A DNA stretch of 64,000 nt, taken from positions 806,001 through 870,000 of the forward strand of contig JAWZSP010000006.1 of the NCBI GenBank assembly GCA_034401135.1. The letters are read 5' to 3'. This DNA is from Volutella citrinella (Eukaryota > Ascomycota > Sordariomycetes > Hypocreales > Nectriaceae). Both the position numbers and the translations under genes were made by a program. The notes under the pieces are model-generated. The model saw only the letters and a program-made list of their open reading frames with translations, was not told the DNA's origin and made no database searches. Below are positions 36,479 through 47,565 of this stretch, one piece after another (the first letter of the stretch is position 1; each line of letters opens with the position of its first letter).

Positions 36479-38279
36479 ATGGTGTTTCCTGGTCGCTTCA
36501 GCACTGGGTGCAAGCGCTGCCGTCAGCGTAAGGTGAAGGTTAGTAACAAGGCCTGAACACAAAATTAGGGCTTTCCAACCCCTTATAGGTTTATACAGGA
36601 TGCTCACATCATGGGAAGTGCGACGAAACCCAGCCGACATGCCGTCGGTGCCATATTTATGGCAAGCCTTGCCCTGGATACACCGACACCTTTCACTTCC
36701 GCCACAGCGGCTCATCGGGCCCCGATATAGAGTCTTCAACAGTAAGCACCCACATGCACGTGCGACCTATTTCTGTCATTCATTGGCGGCAGACACGGCG
36801 TCTGTCTGGCCCTCCCCATGGGGAAACACTGCCCGTTCCTATTGGCCGCCCATTGGACATCTCGTGCGAGGACTCATCCTTGTCCTACTTCTTCCGTCGC
36901 TTCACGTCACCAAATGTCGAGGACGGCTTTCCTGGCAACTTGAGCATCCTACGAGAGCTTTATGACTATGCCCACCCTGGCCTTCTGGAAGCAGCAACGC
37001 AGAGCGTCGCCCAGATGGCAGCATACAACCGCTTTGGAGGTGACAAGCTCCAAAAGCTATCATATAGAAATTATGACGTTGCTATCCGCATGATGCAAGA
37101 GACAATACAATCCGGGGAAAAGATTGACGATGATAGAGTGATTGCAACAATCTTACTCCTCTGCACTCTAAAGGTATGAAGGATGCAGCAATATTTGGTC
37201 GTGGGATCACCGTTAATCTTCAGCCAGGATGTAAGCGGCGAAGGATTCGGTGACCCGAATGAACATGCACCAGGTCTTTTCTACGTGATAGAAAAGCGAG
37301 GCTTGGAGCAGATTGCGACGAAAAGAGGCACTGAACTTCTGCTATTGGCACTCATCAGGTTGGTAAGTGTTTCAAGACACACTAGCAGAAGGCTGTAGCT
37401 GTAACTTACCTTGCTCGGCAGCAAGTTTTCTCATTCTTGCACAAGGATGATTCGTACAGTAACCCAGGGGCACTCTTGACAACAATGTCCATCTTCAATC
37501 CGCTCATTCGGGCAATGGCTATGATGTCGAATATCCTGTCTCTCCGGCACGAGCTCCTGCGATACGTGGATGCCGAATGCCAAGGACGCAAGAGCCGTCA
37601 GTCATCAAGCTCGGCTGCCAATGACGCCGCTCTAGAACAAGATACTATCAGGCGATGCTTCGAGGCGTTGGACGAATTCGAGAACTGGGATATCGAAGCG
37701 GCAGCATATTGGAAAACCACATTTGAGGATCGCGCGGTTCCAACAGCTTTGGGCGAGCTGGTGGAGGGCATCACGCACTACGACGGAGAAACAGCGTGTA
37801 CCATCATCTTGATTCGCACCTCACGCCTCATCTTGCTGCTTACAGTTTTGTTCTACTATGGGAAGATGCAACTGCTGGCAGACCCTGAGAGGACAAGTCT
37901 CGGTGACAGAGTTGTGTGGGCAGCATGCGTATCTACGTTGGGCCAGCACGCCAGGAGGACAATTGATGAAATCTTGTCCATAGTTCCATATGCTCTCGGG
38001 GACCTCAACAACAGCGGACTCCCATCCTCGGTGGAACACGACGGGGCTGGCGCCCTCATGATCGTGCAGTCTCTCAGGCTCGTGTCGTACTGCGGATACA
38101 CCACCTCGCAGCAATTTGAACAGGCGCACCAAGTTCTGCGGAGGATGAATGAAACTATGGGCATTCGGTCGGCCATGGGCTGGGGGAAGGAAGGACTCGC
38201 GGGCGCGGCTTGGATAGAGGAGCAGGCATTCCTCCGCTTAATTAGTCAGGGTGAGGTCGGAGGTGGCGAGCCCCTATAA
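36479..38279 (+). CDS. Zn2Cys6 transcription factor of the oxidative block
   Basis: Regulator of about 518 residues with exons 36479-36538, 36619-36741, 36793-37173, 37228-37362 and 37422-38279. The zinc cluster is split by intron 1 and reads GCKRCRQRKVKCDETQPTC, then RRC and the closing CPGY. The 51 bp intron at 36742-36792 is optional: its length is a multiple of three without a stop, so reading through gives 535 residues. Later segments FFRRFTSPNV, RNYDVAIRMM and LIRLQVFSFLHKDD are typical of the Fungal_trans_2 family. It sits between two SDR/monooxygenase genes and the P450, so it may control them. Confidence 0.85.
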
Positions 38280-38792
38280 TCAGCAGATGAGAAACCTGTA
38301 AACAACAAAAGAAATGCGATTGGTTATTGCCACATGCAAGTTCACGTCGCTCAAGCCGTAGTAGCCAGGATGATTGTCTTGGATCTGCACATGAGACGGG
38401 ACGGCCCAAGACCCAACCGAGAATGTTGCAGTGAGCAGGCTGCAGTGCTGTTCGGAGTAGAATAATCTGACTGCGGGGTAGTTGGTCGATCCGTACCACG
38501 TCATGTGCAGTCAGCAGTCGCCATCTGCCGCGCACCCACCCACTCACTTGACCCAAACGAATCCCACTTTGCGAGTTGCATGCGAGCCCATTCCAATTTG
38601 GCCAAACCAAAGCAACTCTCGGACCCCTGCCTAAAAACATATTCGAGTCGCATCAGAAGCCGAGATGCGTGACGTACCACGAAAGCAATATGTCTTACAT
38701 TTTAAGATTACCAGACCGCCTCAAACAGTCTTGCTTCAATACATCAACTGCCGTCTCTCCCCCTTTTGTTCAGGCGGAAAACTGTAATCATC
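38280..38792. promoter_or_regulatory. upstream region of the P450 gene
   Basis: Half a kilobase between the regulator and the P450, same strand. No specific element recognised. Confidence 0.35.
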
Positions 38793-40524
38793 ATGGCTTC
38801 AGCATACACCTCCGTGAGCTTCGTCGGGCTGACAGCCGTGGCGAGCTTGGAGTACGTGGCTGCCGCAAAGCGATTTCCGGAATCCTATTCACACCTTTCC
38901 ATAGGATGCATCATTCTGCTAGCCAACTACGCCATCGGCGCAATGTTCTGGTTCTTCCTATACCCCACGCTTTTTAGTCCGCTTCGGCATATCCCAGGTC
39001 CAAGAGTAGTTCCCCCTGTTTCCTGTTCCGTGTCATCCACTCCAACACCACAGATGCTGACACTTTTCTGCAGTCCTACTTCAGCATTCTATGGGGATCT
39101 CTTCTGGTCAAAGACCGGCCGTCCGGAGACTTGTTCATTGACTTGGCAGAAGAATACCCTGGCGAGGACCTTCTCATGCTGAATGCTCGAGGCCAGAGGC
39201 TTTTGGTCACCAATCCCAGGCTCATGGCTGACATTCTCGTCAATCGATGCTACGACTTTGTCAAACCGAAAGGTATTACTGCATTCCTGCGACTGATTCT
39301 AGGCGACGGGCTTGTCGTCTTGGAGGGAAACCAGCACAAGATTCTCCGCAAAAGAACCATGCCTGCATTCCACTTCCGCCACATCAAGGACCTCTATCCA
39401 ATGATATGGACCAAGGCCGAGATCCTGGTCAACGCGTTGCGGAAGGAGACCAGTTCTGGTGATGGAGACTCACCTGTGGAGCTGAGCGTCTGGGCAGGCA
39501 AGGTCACACTCGACATCATCGGCATCGCCGGCCTAGGCCGGAACCTGAGGGCCGTCGAGAAGGGCGACGATGCTTTGCAGCAAGTATACGAGGAATTGTT
39601 GGAGCCCCAGGCCGAAAAGATCATTTTTGCCGAACTCTGTTTCATCTTTGGCTTTCCTCTCCTCCGGCTTTTTCCATGGAAAATGGTAAACTTGTTTCTT
39701 TATTTGATCGACTCCCTCGACAAGATTATTAAGCCAATGGTCGAGGCGAAAAAGGTGGCCATCAAGGAGAAGGGCGATGACCACTTTGACATCTTGTCAC
39801 TCCTCATCAAGACCAACGAGCTTACGGATGAAGCCTTGAAGGATCAACTTTTGACATTCCTAGCTGCAGGGTTAGTCTTTTTTCTTATGACCCAGATTCC
39901 AAGCTAACAGAGTCCAGGCACGAAACCACAGCCTCAGCCATCTCCTGGGCTTGCTTCCTGTTGTCAAAGAACCCAGACATACAGGAAAAGCTCCGAGAAG
40001 AAGTCATGGGTGCATTCCCCAATGGTCTTGAAAGCGCCCAAACCGCGGATCTGGCAAACGTTCTCGAGCAGCTGCCATACCTCAACGGCGTGATGCACGA
40101 GACTCTGCGCCTGTATCCCACCGTCCCCATGACCCTGCGACAAGCCATTCGAGATACCCAGGTTGGAGATCAATTCATCCCAAAGGGGGTCGCCATGGTG
40201 ATTTCTATCTGGCAGATCAATCGTTCGCAGGAAGTCTGGGGACAAGACGCCACAAGGTTCCGCCCGGAAAGATGGATCGGAGACAATGGGAAGCCGAACC
40301 AGAATGGCGGCGCCAAGACCAACTACGATTTCCTCACATTTCTCCATGGTCCGAGGAGCTGCATCGGACAGAACTTTGCAAAGGCAGAGATGCGGTGTCT
40401 CTTGGCGGCAATGGTCATGAGTTTCTCGTGGGAGTTGGCCATGGACGAGAGCAAGGCGCTTCCCAAGGGCGTCATCACGATCAAGCCGGAAAATGGGTTG
40501 TATCTCAAGCTCAAAGCTCTGTAA
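38793..40524 (+). CDS. cytochrome P450 monooxygenase
   Basis: Haem-thiolate monooxygenase of 538 residues in three exons: 38793-39005, 39074-39870 and 39918-40524. The N-terminus has one or two hydrophobic anchors, so the protein sits in the ER membrane, followed by the hinge RHIPGPR. The I-helix oxygen-binding motif is LAAGHETTAS (formed across intron 2). The K-helix ETLR, the FRPERW motif and the haem loop FLHGPRSCIGQNFAK with the axial Cys are all intact. Overall it is closest in style to CYP4-like fungal P450s that hydroxylate fatty acyl or terpenoid substrates. Family assignment needs comparison. It forms the right end of the oxidative block and is convergent with the next gene, with only 51 bp between stops. 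Confidence 0.93.
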
Positions 40525-40575
40525 ATTAATAGTTTCGTATTCCATACCAACGCCATCGAGCACACGAGTTGTACT

Positions 40576-42099
40576 TTATACACCTGCCCATCCGCGAAAC
40601 GCACTATGCGGCGATGCGTATTTCTGCCGGCGAATCTTCCGTGTGCCGTCAGGCAAGATCTCCCAGCACTCGCCCGGCCCTGGAAAGTATCCCAACTCCT
40701 TCTGTCTCTCTTGGGCCAGTTTCTCGGCTTGCTTCTCTGACTCTGTTGGTGGCCTTGTTGGGAGTGGCTTGTTCTGCCTGCGGGCGACCTCGACGGCGGC
40801 GTAGAATCCAAGATCGTCTTGGATCTGGCGGAGTTGGGAAGATGATAGGGAAGCAAGTGAGGATTGCATCGGTGTTGTTGACTCCTCAGACAAAGGATTT
40901 ACGCTCTTGGGTTGTTTGTTTGAGTATTCCGGAATTTCATCCCGAATTCGTTCGCACGTCCAACAGCAACATCGTTCCAGCCTTGCTTGAACCTCCAGAT
41001 CGGGGCCGCTCTTTTCTATGCTTTTTCCCAGGTCTTCGCTTTTGGAATCCCTCACCTCGCTTGCGAGTCCGTTGTCATTGTCAAAGGCAGCGTATTGGCT
41101 TGGAAATAAACGATGTGTCTTCCAGATTAGCTCGATACCAAACGACAGACTGTCTTGTTGGTCTGCCAGGGCCGTCTCTGCTTTCATTCTCTGGATTTTG
41201 AAGTAGTCTTCAGAGCTCCTTGCCAAAGATCCAGCCAGAGACGGCCCACGAATCCACATCAGCCTGTGAGATGTGCTGAGGAAAGCCTCGTGCTCTTTTA
41301 CCTCGGCTGCAAGATCCAGTGGAAGCTGCGGCGCGTTTGGGTCGGCGTAAGGCGGTGGGCTTTGGAGATAGGTCATAATGTCGACAGATTGCCCAGATAG
41401 GTTGGAGAAAACTGCCTGCGCAGTGCGGGTAAGGGAGAAGTGCATCTTTTCCATGTCGATGGCATCGCGAATGGCGGACCAAGGAAAGCTCAGGTGCTTG
41501 ATCTGGGGCATAGAACCTCTGCATTGATCGTATGCCTCTTCGTTCAACATGAAGACGTACCAAATCAGCAGCACATCCAACGGCGGGAGGTAGTCCTTTG
41601 TCAACTGCACGGCGATCTTGTCGCCGGCATGGTGCCCATAAGCCGAAGCTTGCCTCAAGACGTCTTCAATGTTAGACCACCAGGTCGTGAATCGTGCAAC
41701 GGCCAGACGAATCAGCAGATCCCATCGCTGTGACTCGGGGAGTTTCGCAGGGCCAGTAGACGGGGCGGTAAGGTATTTTTCCTCGTATGCCGGTGGTTGG
41801 CTAACCTCGACATCCAAGGTGCTGGCGCTGCATCGGAGCTGCCAAAAGCATTCGAGCAACGCCAGATGGACTGCTGCGTGGCCGACGTCAGGGTATGCGA
41901 GGATCGAGTGCGGGTCGCCAGTCTTTGGAATCCTGGGCATGACGGCGCTGGCGAATATCTTGGGGTTGGGGATGACGGGTGGCTTGCCGCCGGGCTTGGG
42001 CAGCGCGTAGCCACTTGGCAACGGCCATTCGTGAGGGTCTACATTGGCGCCGTTGTCTGCAGAGACTCTCTGTCGCAGCCGACTAAATAACGACGACAT
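40576..42099 (-). CDS. GRDP/DUF1399-like hypothetical protein
   Basis: Intronless 507-residue protein without signal peptide or membrane spans. Two segments, PPLDVLLIWYVFMLNEEAYDQC and FGIELIWKTHRLFPSQYAAF, look like the paired Trp-rich helices of the glycine-rich-domain-containing-like family (PF07173), where a WHxHxL-type motif is common; here the histidine is partly replaced. The C-terminus is charged and ends with FPGPGECWEILPDGTRKIRR. The cellular role of this family in fungi is unknown. The start was set at MSSLFSRLRQR, since the upstream extension lacks similarity to typical starts. It is convergent with the P450. Confidence 0.65.
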   Translation of the reverse strand: MSSLFSRLRQRVSADNGANVDPHEWPLPSGYALPKPGGKPPVIPNPKIFASAVMPRIPKTGDPHSILAYPDVGHAAVHLALLECFWQLRCSASTLDVEVSQPPAYEEKYLTAPSTGPAKLPESQRWDLLIRLAVARFTTWWSNIEDVLRQASAYGHHAGDKIAVQLTKDYLPPLDVLLIWYVFMLNEEAYDQCRGSMPQIKHLSFPWSAIRDAIDMEKMHFSLTRTAQAVFSNLSGQSVDIMTYLQSPPPYADPNAPQLPLDLAAEVKEHEAFLSTSHRLMWIRGPSLAGSLARSSEDYFKIQRMKAETALADQQDSLSFGIELIWKTHRLFPSQYAAFDNDNGLASEVRDSKSEDLGKSIEKSGPDLEVQARLERCCCWTCERIRDEIPEYSNKQPKSVNPLSEESTTPMQSSLASLSSSQLRQIQDDLGFYAAVEVARRQNKPLPTRPPTESEKQAEKLAQERQKELGYFPGPGECWEILPDGTRKIRRQKYASPHSAFRGWAGV

Positions 42100-42545
42100 G
42101 AAAGTTTCGATGGTAGAGGCAACTGGGGGTCGGTCGAGGTCTTGGCGGTTAGTGAGGAGGGCAGGAAGACGGTCAAGAAGTTGGAAGCAATTGGTGTATC
42201 CTCGAAACTGGAAATGACTTGGATGGGCTACAGTCTCTAATATCTGGTGAAACCCCACTAACATCAATCCTTAGGCATATTCTGGCCTTGCATAGCCCCG
42301 CCGCTAGCTTGCTCGGGTTGGGATGGGGCAGTGCCCAAGGGGCGCATGTGCGGCGCATGAGACCGGTAGAAGGTGATTTGCCAGTGAGTATAGCGCCTGG
42401 AATTGGCCCAAGCTTACAGCAGATCGAGCTGGACGGCTGGATCTATGCCTGTCTTCTGATGGCAACCTGTCTGTGATACGAATCAATGGTCCATTCTCAA
42501 CTATTTTACAAGCCACGCTTTACACTATTCAGCTAGAGCTAGTCA
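42100..42545. other. intergenic, 0.45 kb
   Basis: Upstream of the GRDP-like gene and downstream of 5-oxoprolinase. No gene recognised. Confidence 0.4.
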
Positions 42546-45500
42546 TCAGTTCCCAGCGGCAATGCTATGCCTTGCACCCAACGAGCCGTTCGTCATGTAC
42601 GATCTAGGATCCGCGCGCATCTTCGTCGCCATCACCGGCGCTGATTCCGTCCCTTCGATACCATTCTCTACCGTTTGAGACCCGAAACCACCTCCACCAG
42701 GCGTCAGCAGAATCACCCGATCACCAGCGCCAAACAGCGACGTCTTCCTCGGGCCCAGCGACACCTGTCTACTCGCCCCCGTGACAGGATCCTTGCGCAC
42801 CCAGATATTCTGCCCACGCTGCCCATCCTCGCCGCCCTTGAGGCCGTACGGCGCCGTGACTCGCCGGTCCGTGAGCACCGAGACCTGCAGCGGGATCCGG
42901 AACTCAATGTCGCGGACGCAGCCGTCTCCGCCGCGGAACTGGCCCGCACCGCCGCTGCCCTTGCGGACCGAGAACTCGTGCAGGATGACGGGGTACCGCT
43001 TCTCAAAGATCTCGGGGTCCGTGATGCGCGTGTTGGTCATGTGCGTGTGCACCGCGCTGGCTCCGTGCCACGTAGGGCCGGCACCGGCTCCTCCACAGAT
43101 GGTCTCGTAGTAGCCGAAGCCCTTGGTCACCTCACCTGTGACGGGGTCAGTGCCTCCGCAGCCGAAGCTCAGGTTGTTCATGGTGCCCTGGGAGGCGGCC
43201 GCGGCGTTGAAGGCGCGGAGGACGAGGTCGGCGACCTTTTGAGACGTCTCGGTCGTGCAGCCGACGGTTGCGGCCGACGGCGAGGGAGTCAGGATGGTGT
43301 TGTCGGGGCAGATGACCTTGATGGGCCTCAGACATCCTTGGTTGAGCGGGATGTCGGCCGAGATCATGGACCGAAGGCAGTACTAATTGCAAGTGTCAGT
43401 TATGATGTTCAGAAGATGGGTTTTGGCAAATCTCACCATGATGACAGAGTATGAGCAGGTGGGCGGGGCATTCAGGTTCCCAGAATGCTCAGGTCCGGTG
43501 CCGGTAAAGTCAAACACAGCTTCTCCGGACTCCTTGTCGATTGTCACCTTGAGCTTGAACGGGATGCCGTCGTCATTATACTCCGTCGCCTCAAGCACGC
43601 CGTTGGCTGAGCGAGCGGCAAACGACTTGAGCAGTTCCCGCACCGACTGGGCCGCATTGTCCTGGATGGCGTGCATATAGAGCTGCACCACCGGCCAGCT
43701 GAACTCGTTGATCAGGGCTCGGATCAGCTCAATACCCTTCTTGTTGGAGGCAACAGCCGCCTTCAGGTCGGCAATGTTCTCATTGAGCGTCCGCGTACCG
43801 CTGCAGCCGGGGTACGAAGCTGGGACGTCGTAGAGATGACGAATGAGCCCGGCCTCGTCAAAGACGCCCTGGTCAATCATCTTGAACGACTCGATGGCGG
43901 CGCCCTCCTGCCACAGCTCAGTCGAGTTAGGGGGCATAGAGCCAGGGACAATGCCGCCAATGTCGGCGTGATGGCCGCGGTTGGCGACGAAGAAGATGAT
44001 CTCCTTGGGGTTCTCCTCGTCGTCGAACACAGGCGTGATGGTGGTGATGTCGGGCAAGTGCGTGCCGCCAGCCTGGGGATGGTTGCTGATGATGACATCT
44101 CCAGGCTTCAGCTGGCCGTCCTTGTACAGCTGGGCCTGGTAGGCAATGGCCGTGCTCATGGATCCAAGATGGCTGGGAACATGGGGTGCGTTGGCGACCA
44201 GGCCACCGTCAGCTGAGAAGATGGCGCAAGAGTAGTCCAGTCTCTCTTTGATGTTGACAGAGATGGACGTCTTCTCCATTGTGTGTCCCATCTGCTCGGC
44301 AACCGTCATGAAGCGATGACCAAAGACGCTGAGCTGAACGGGATCGACAGTATCAGTCGTGATGTTGTGCTGCTCCTCCTTGCTGACTTCGAGGACGACA
44401 TGCTCTGGGAGAATAAAGGCCTTGCTGGCGTGATCAACCACAATCGTCTGAGTCTTGTCAATAATCATGGCCGGTCCGCTGATCTTAGCACCAGCCTCAA
44501 TCGTGTTGAGCTGGTACACATTCGTCTCCGTCCATCCATAGTTCTCGTAGAAAATGGGTCGCGTAAAGATGGGAGCAGGAATGCGCTTCAAGTCCTCAAC
44601 CTCAGCCTTTCGCAGCTCCTGGAATGCGCTGGAGAGCTCCAAGTCGCGAGACTTTCCAACGCTGCGGACGCGGACATCGTCAATCAGGATGTCGCGATCC
44701 TGGGCAAATCCAAACTCCTGATTGTGACGCTTGGTGAAAGCGCCGCCAAACTCGGCAATGGTCTTTGGTCGAGGGATCATGAGGGACGTGTCGCTGCCCC
44801 GGTACCTCATGTTTAGGAAGTACTCGTGCTCGATGGACTTGTTCTCGAACCCTTGTGCCACGAGGCCTTGAGCTCCTCGCAATGCCAGAGAATCTAGGCG
44901 AGTCTCTATTTCGCCAAGAGCACCCTCGGAGAATGTGAGCGTCGCAGGCTCCTGGTTCTCCACCACGACATCCGCCAGGGCCATGCCGTACGCGGACAAG
45001 ATACTAGAGTAGCGCGGCAAGATGGCTCGCTTGATACCCAGATCCCGCGCGATGAACACGGCATGCTGTCCACCAGCACCGCCAAAGCACCCCAGGTTGT
45101 GACTCGCGGCGCCGTATCCCCGGCCCTCGCTCAGCGTCCGGATGGGCCGGGTCATGGTAGCGTTGGCAATGGACAAGAAGCCCAGAGCAAGCGTCTCAGG
45201 CGTGAACGGCTCGCCGCCACTCTCCTTCTCCTTGTTCACAATTGCAGTGAGTGCAGCAAACTTGTCCTCGACCACGGCACGGTCGAGCTTGCGCGGGAAG
45301 AAGTTTGGGATGATTCTGCCCAGCAGAAAGTTGGCATCTGTGACGGTCAACGGACCTCCTTTGCCGTAACAAGCCGGACCCGGGTTGGCGCCAGCACTGC
45401 TTGGGCCGACTTTTAGCAGGCCATTCTCCCAGGAGAGGATGGAGCCGCCTCCGGCTGCGACGGTATTGATGTCCAGCTGTGGGGTCTGGATCGTCACCTC

Positions 45501-46633
45501 GGCGATTGTGCTTTCGAAGATGTGTTCGAGCGCTCCAGCGTATCTCGCCACGTCAGTGCTGGTACCTCCCTGCATCTCGTTAGTGCCTGTTCCAAAAGGT
45601 TGTAGTGTAACATCTCAAGGGATGTTGAAATATTAGAATTTAGAGCACCACGTACCATATCAAAGCCCAACACGGGTGTTCCGTCTTCCGGGTCGTAGCA
45701 AGTCCTTGACAGGCCAACAACACCACCAGCTGGACCGCTCAAGACACCCCGCAGTCCTGTAAACTTAGTCCAGCTGGTCAGACCACCGTCAGACTGGCAG
45801 ATTAGAAGTTTATTGGCGCTTTCGTCCTCCAGCTGACCCTTGAACCCTTTCCTGAAGCTCTCCAGGTAGGCATAGGTCATCGGGGTCAGGTAAGCATCTG
45901 CCACGGCAGACTGGCTTCGGGGCACGAACTTTGCCATGGACTGCAGTACCGAAGAGGCTGAGACCTTGAATCCCATCTCCTGGGCAAGATTCTTGACCGC
46001 AATCTCGTGGTCGGGATATGTGTATGAGTGCATGAAACCGATGGCGATATTCTCGAAGCCTTGAGCCTTGAGCTTCTCAAGGTCCTGTCGCACTACCTCA
46101 AGGTCTGGCTTCTTCATGACCCTGATGACATCCCCAGTTAGCCCCACAACGAGCGATGAGTCGGATGCGACGTCAATCGGCTTGGGCTCCGGGTCTTCGC
46201 TGAATCCCTCAATGGTAATTCGCTCATCCACCTCCACCACCGTCTCGTAGAGCTGTTCGAGCCGTCGCACAGAGAGATCGAATAGGTCTGGTCTAGTCTG
46301 GTTGCCAATAAACAGAATATCGCGGAATCCCTTTGTTGTGAGAAAGGCCACACGGTCGCCCTTGCGTTCCAGCAGGGCGTTGGTGGCCACGGTTGTGCCC
46401 ATGCGGATGGACTCGATGGGTTCCAGGTCTATCGGGGATCCTTTGGGTATCAAGGTCCCTGTTGCATTTTCCAAGATTTGTCTGATGCATTCTGTAGGGG
46501 CATCGTCGTATTCTCCCGGGCTGACCGAGAGAATTTTGAAGACGATGTGTTCTTTGCGGCCAGGCACTTCAGCCCAAGCATCTGTAAATGTGCCGCCGCG
46601 ATCGATGGCGATGCGGATACCTCGGTTGGCCAT
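42546..46633 (-). CDS. 5-oxoprolinase (ATP-hydrolysing)
   Basis: Large cytosolic enzyme of 1315 residues that opens 5-oxo-L-proline to L-glutamate using ATP, the last step of the gamma-glutamyl cycle. Exons are 46633-45656, 45569-43437 and 43382-42546, all in phase. The N-terminal HyuA-like part starts [15 protein letters not shown] with an actin-like phosphate motif, continues with [16 protein letters not shown] and [10 protein letters not shown], and reaches GFDMGGTSTDV across intron 1. The HyuB-like part begins near [12 protein letters not shown] and includes [25 protein letters not shown] and GGGGFG near the end. The full fused length argues for oxoprolinase rather than separate hydantoinase subunits. 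It is divergent from a Zn2Cys6 factor and close to an anion permease. Confidence 0.92.
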
Positions 46634-47565
46634 TTTCAGTATATTTTTGTCGATATTAGTGAGTGTTTGCTACCCCACAGACCGATAGATCTGTCGAAAA
46701 TGAGCAGTTAGGGAAAGGAGCGAATTAATAAGTGTTTGCTGGCGTCTGTAGGGTAGTTGACGATGCAAGCCCGCCCACTGAGTCAAGATGAGAGTTGAAG
46801 ATGTTTCGTTTGTTATCTCCTAGCACCCGCGATGCATTATTAAATAAGTCAAATGGCCTAACTGCACAAGATAGCGCCCTTTGCTCACACGCAGCAATGC
46901 CGAGCTGAGGCATCGGCATCTCACGACCAACCCGACCAGAGTTGGCTTGGCTTGGATCCGGCAAATCAGAGCTTGCCGAAGACCGGACGCCGAGATCACG
47001 TGCTCGGCAAAGCAAAATTTGCCGACTGGCGATCAGTACCGTATCGGGCCAGCGAGATACGAACCGCCGACCGCTCATCGTCCTGCAAGGCTTATCATGA
47101 CTCGCGTTTCAGCCCCTCGCCGAATGCTGCTGTTGCCCTCGCAGTGAGCGGATTTGACTCCTTGCAAAGGTAACCTGCCTAACTCAGCCACTCATTCCCC
47201 TCGCCATTCAGACAGATTACTCCGGAGCACGGACATGGACCAAGGGGAGCAAAGAAGCAACTAGGGCACCTGGTTATGACTAGCCTCATCGCCACCAGGA
47301 ACGACCGTTACGTAAACTGTGTGCTACGCGGGGTATAACGTAATTATCGCGTACGAGCGAGCCTTGCATGCATGTCACAGTCCAACTTGTCAACCTCCAC
47401 ACATCTGCTGGCTCTGCAACTAACAAACCGGTTCGCCATTACCCCAGACCAACCCCGGATTTCGGCCTGCTGCTGGCAGGTTTACATTTTACAGGGTCGC
47501 AGCCCATGTGCGGAGACCAGGATCATCGCCTCGTCCTGGCTTCAACTTGATCCTGTCTCTTCAGT
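46634..47565. promoter_or_regulatory. divergent region, 5-oxoprolinase / Zn2Cys6 factor
   Basis: 0.93 kb head-to-head region. At 47219-47226 the palindrome CTCCGGAG is followed by CACGG, giving closely spaced CGG/CCG triplets that a zinc-cluster dimer could bind. The binding factor is unknown. Confidence 0.35.

Noticed and set aside
42675..43454. 259-codon frame opposite the third 5-oxoprolinase exon
   Set aside because: Shadow of a conserved coding exon; Arg/Ala-rich with no recognisable motif.
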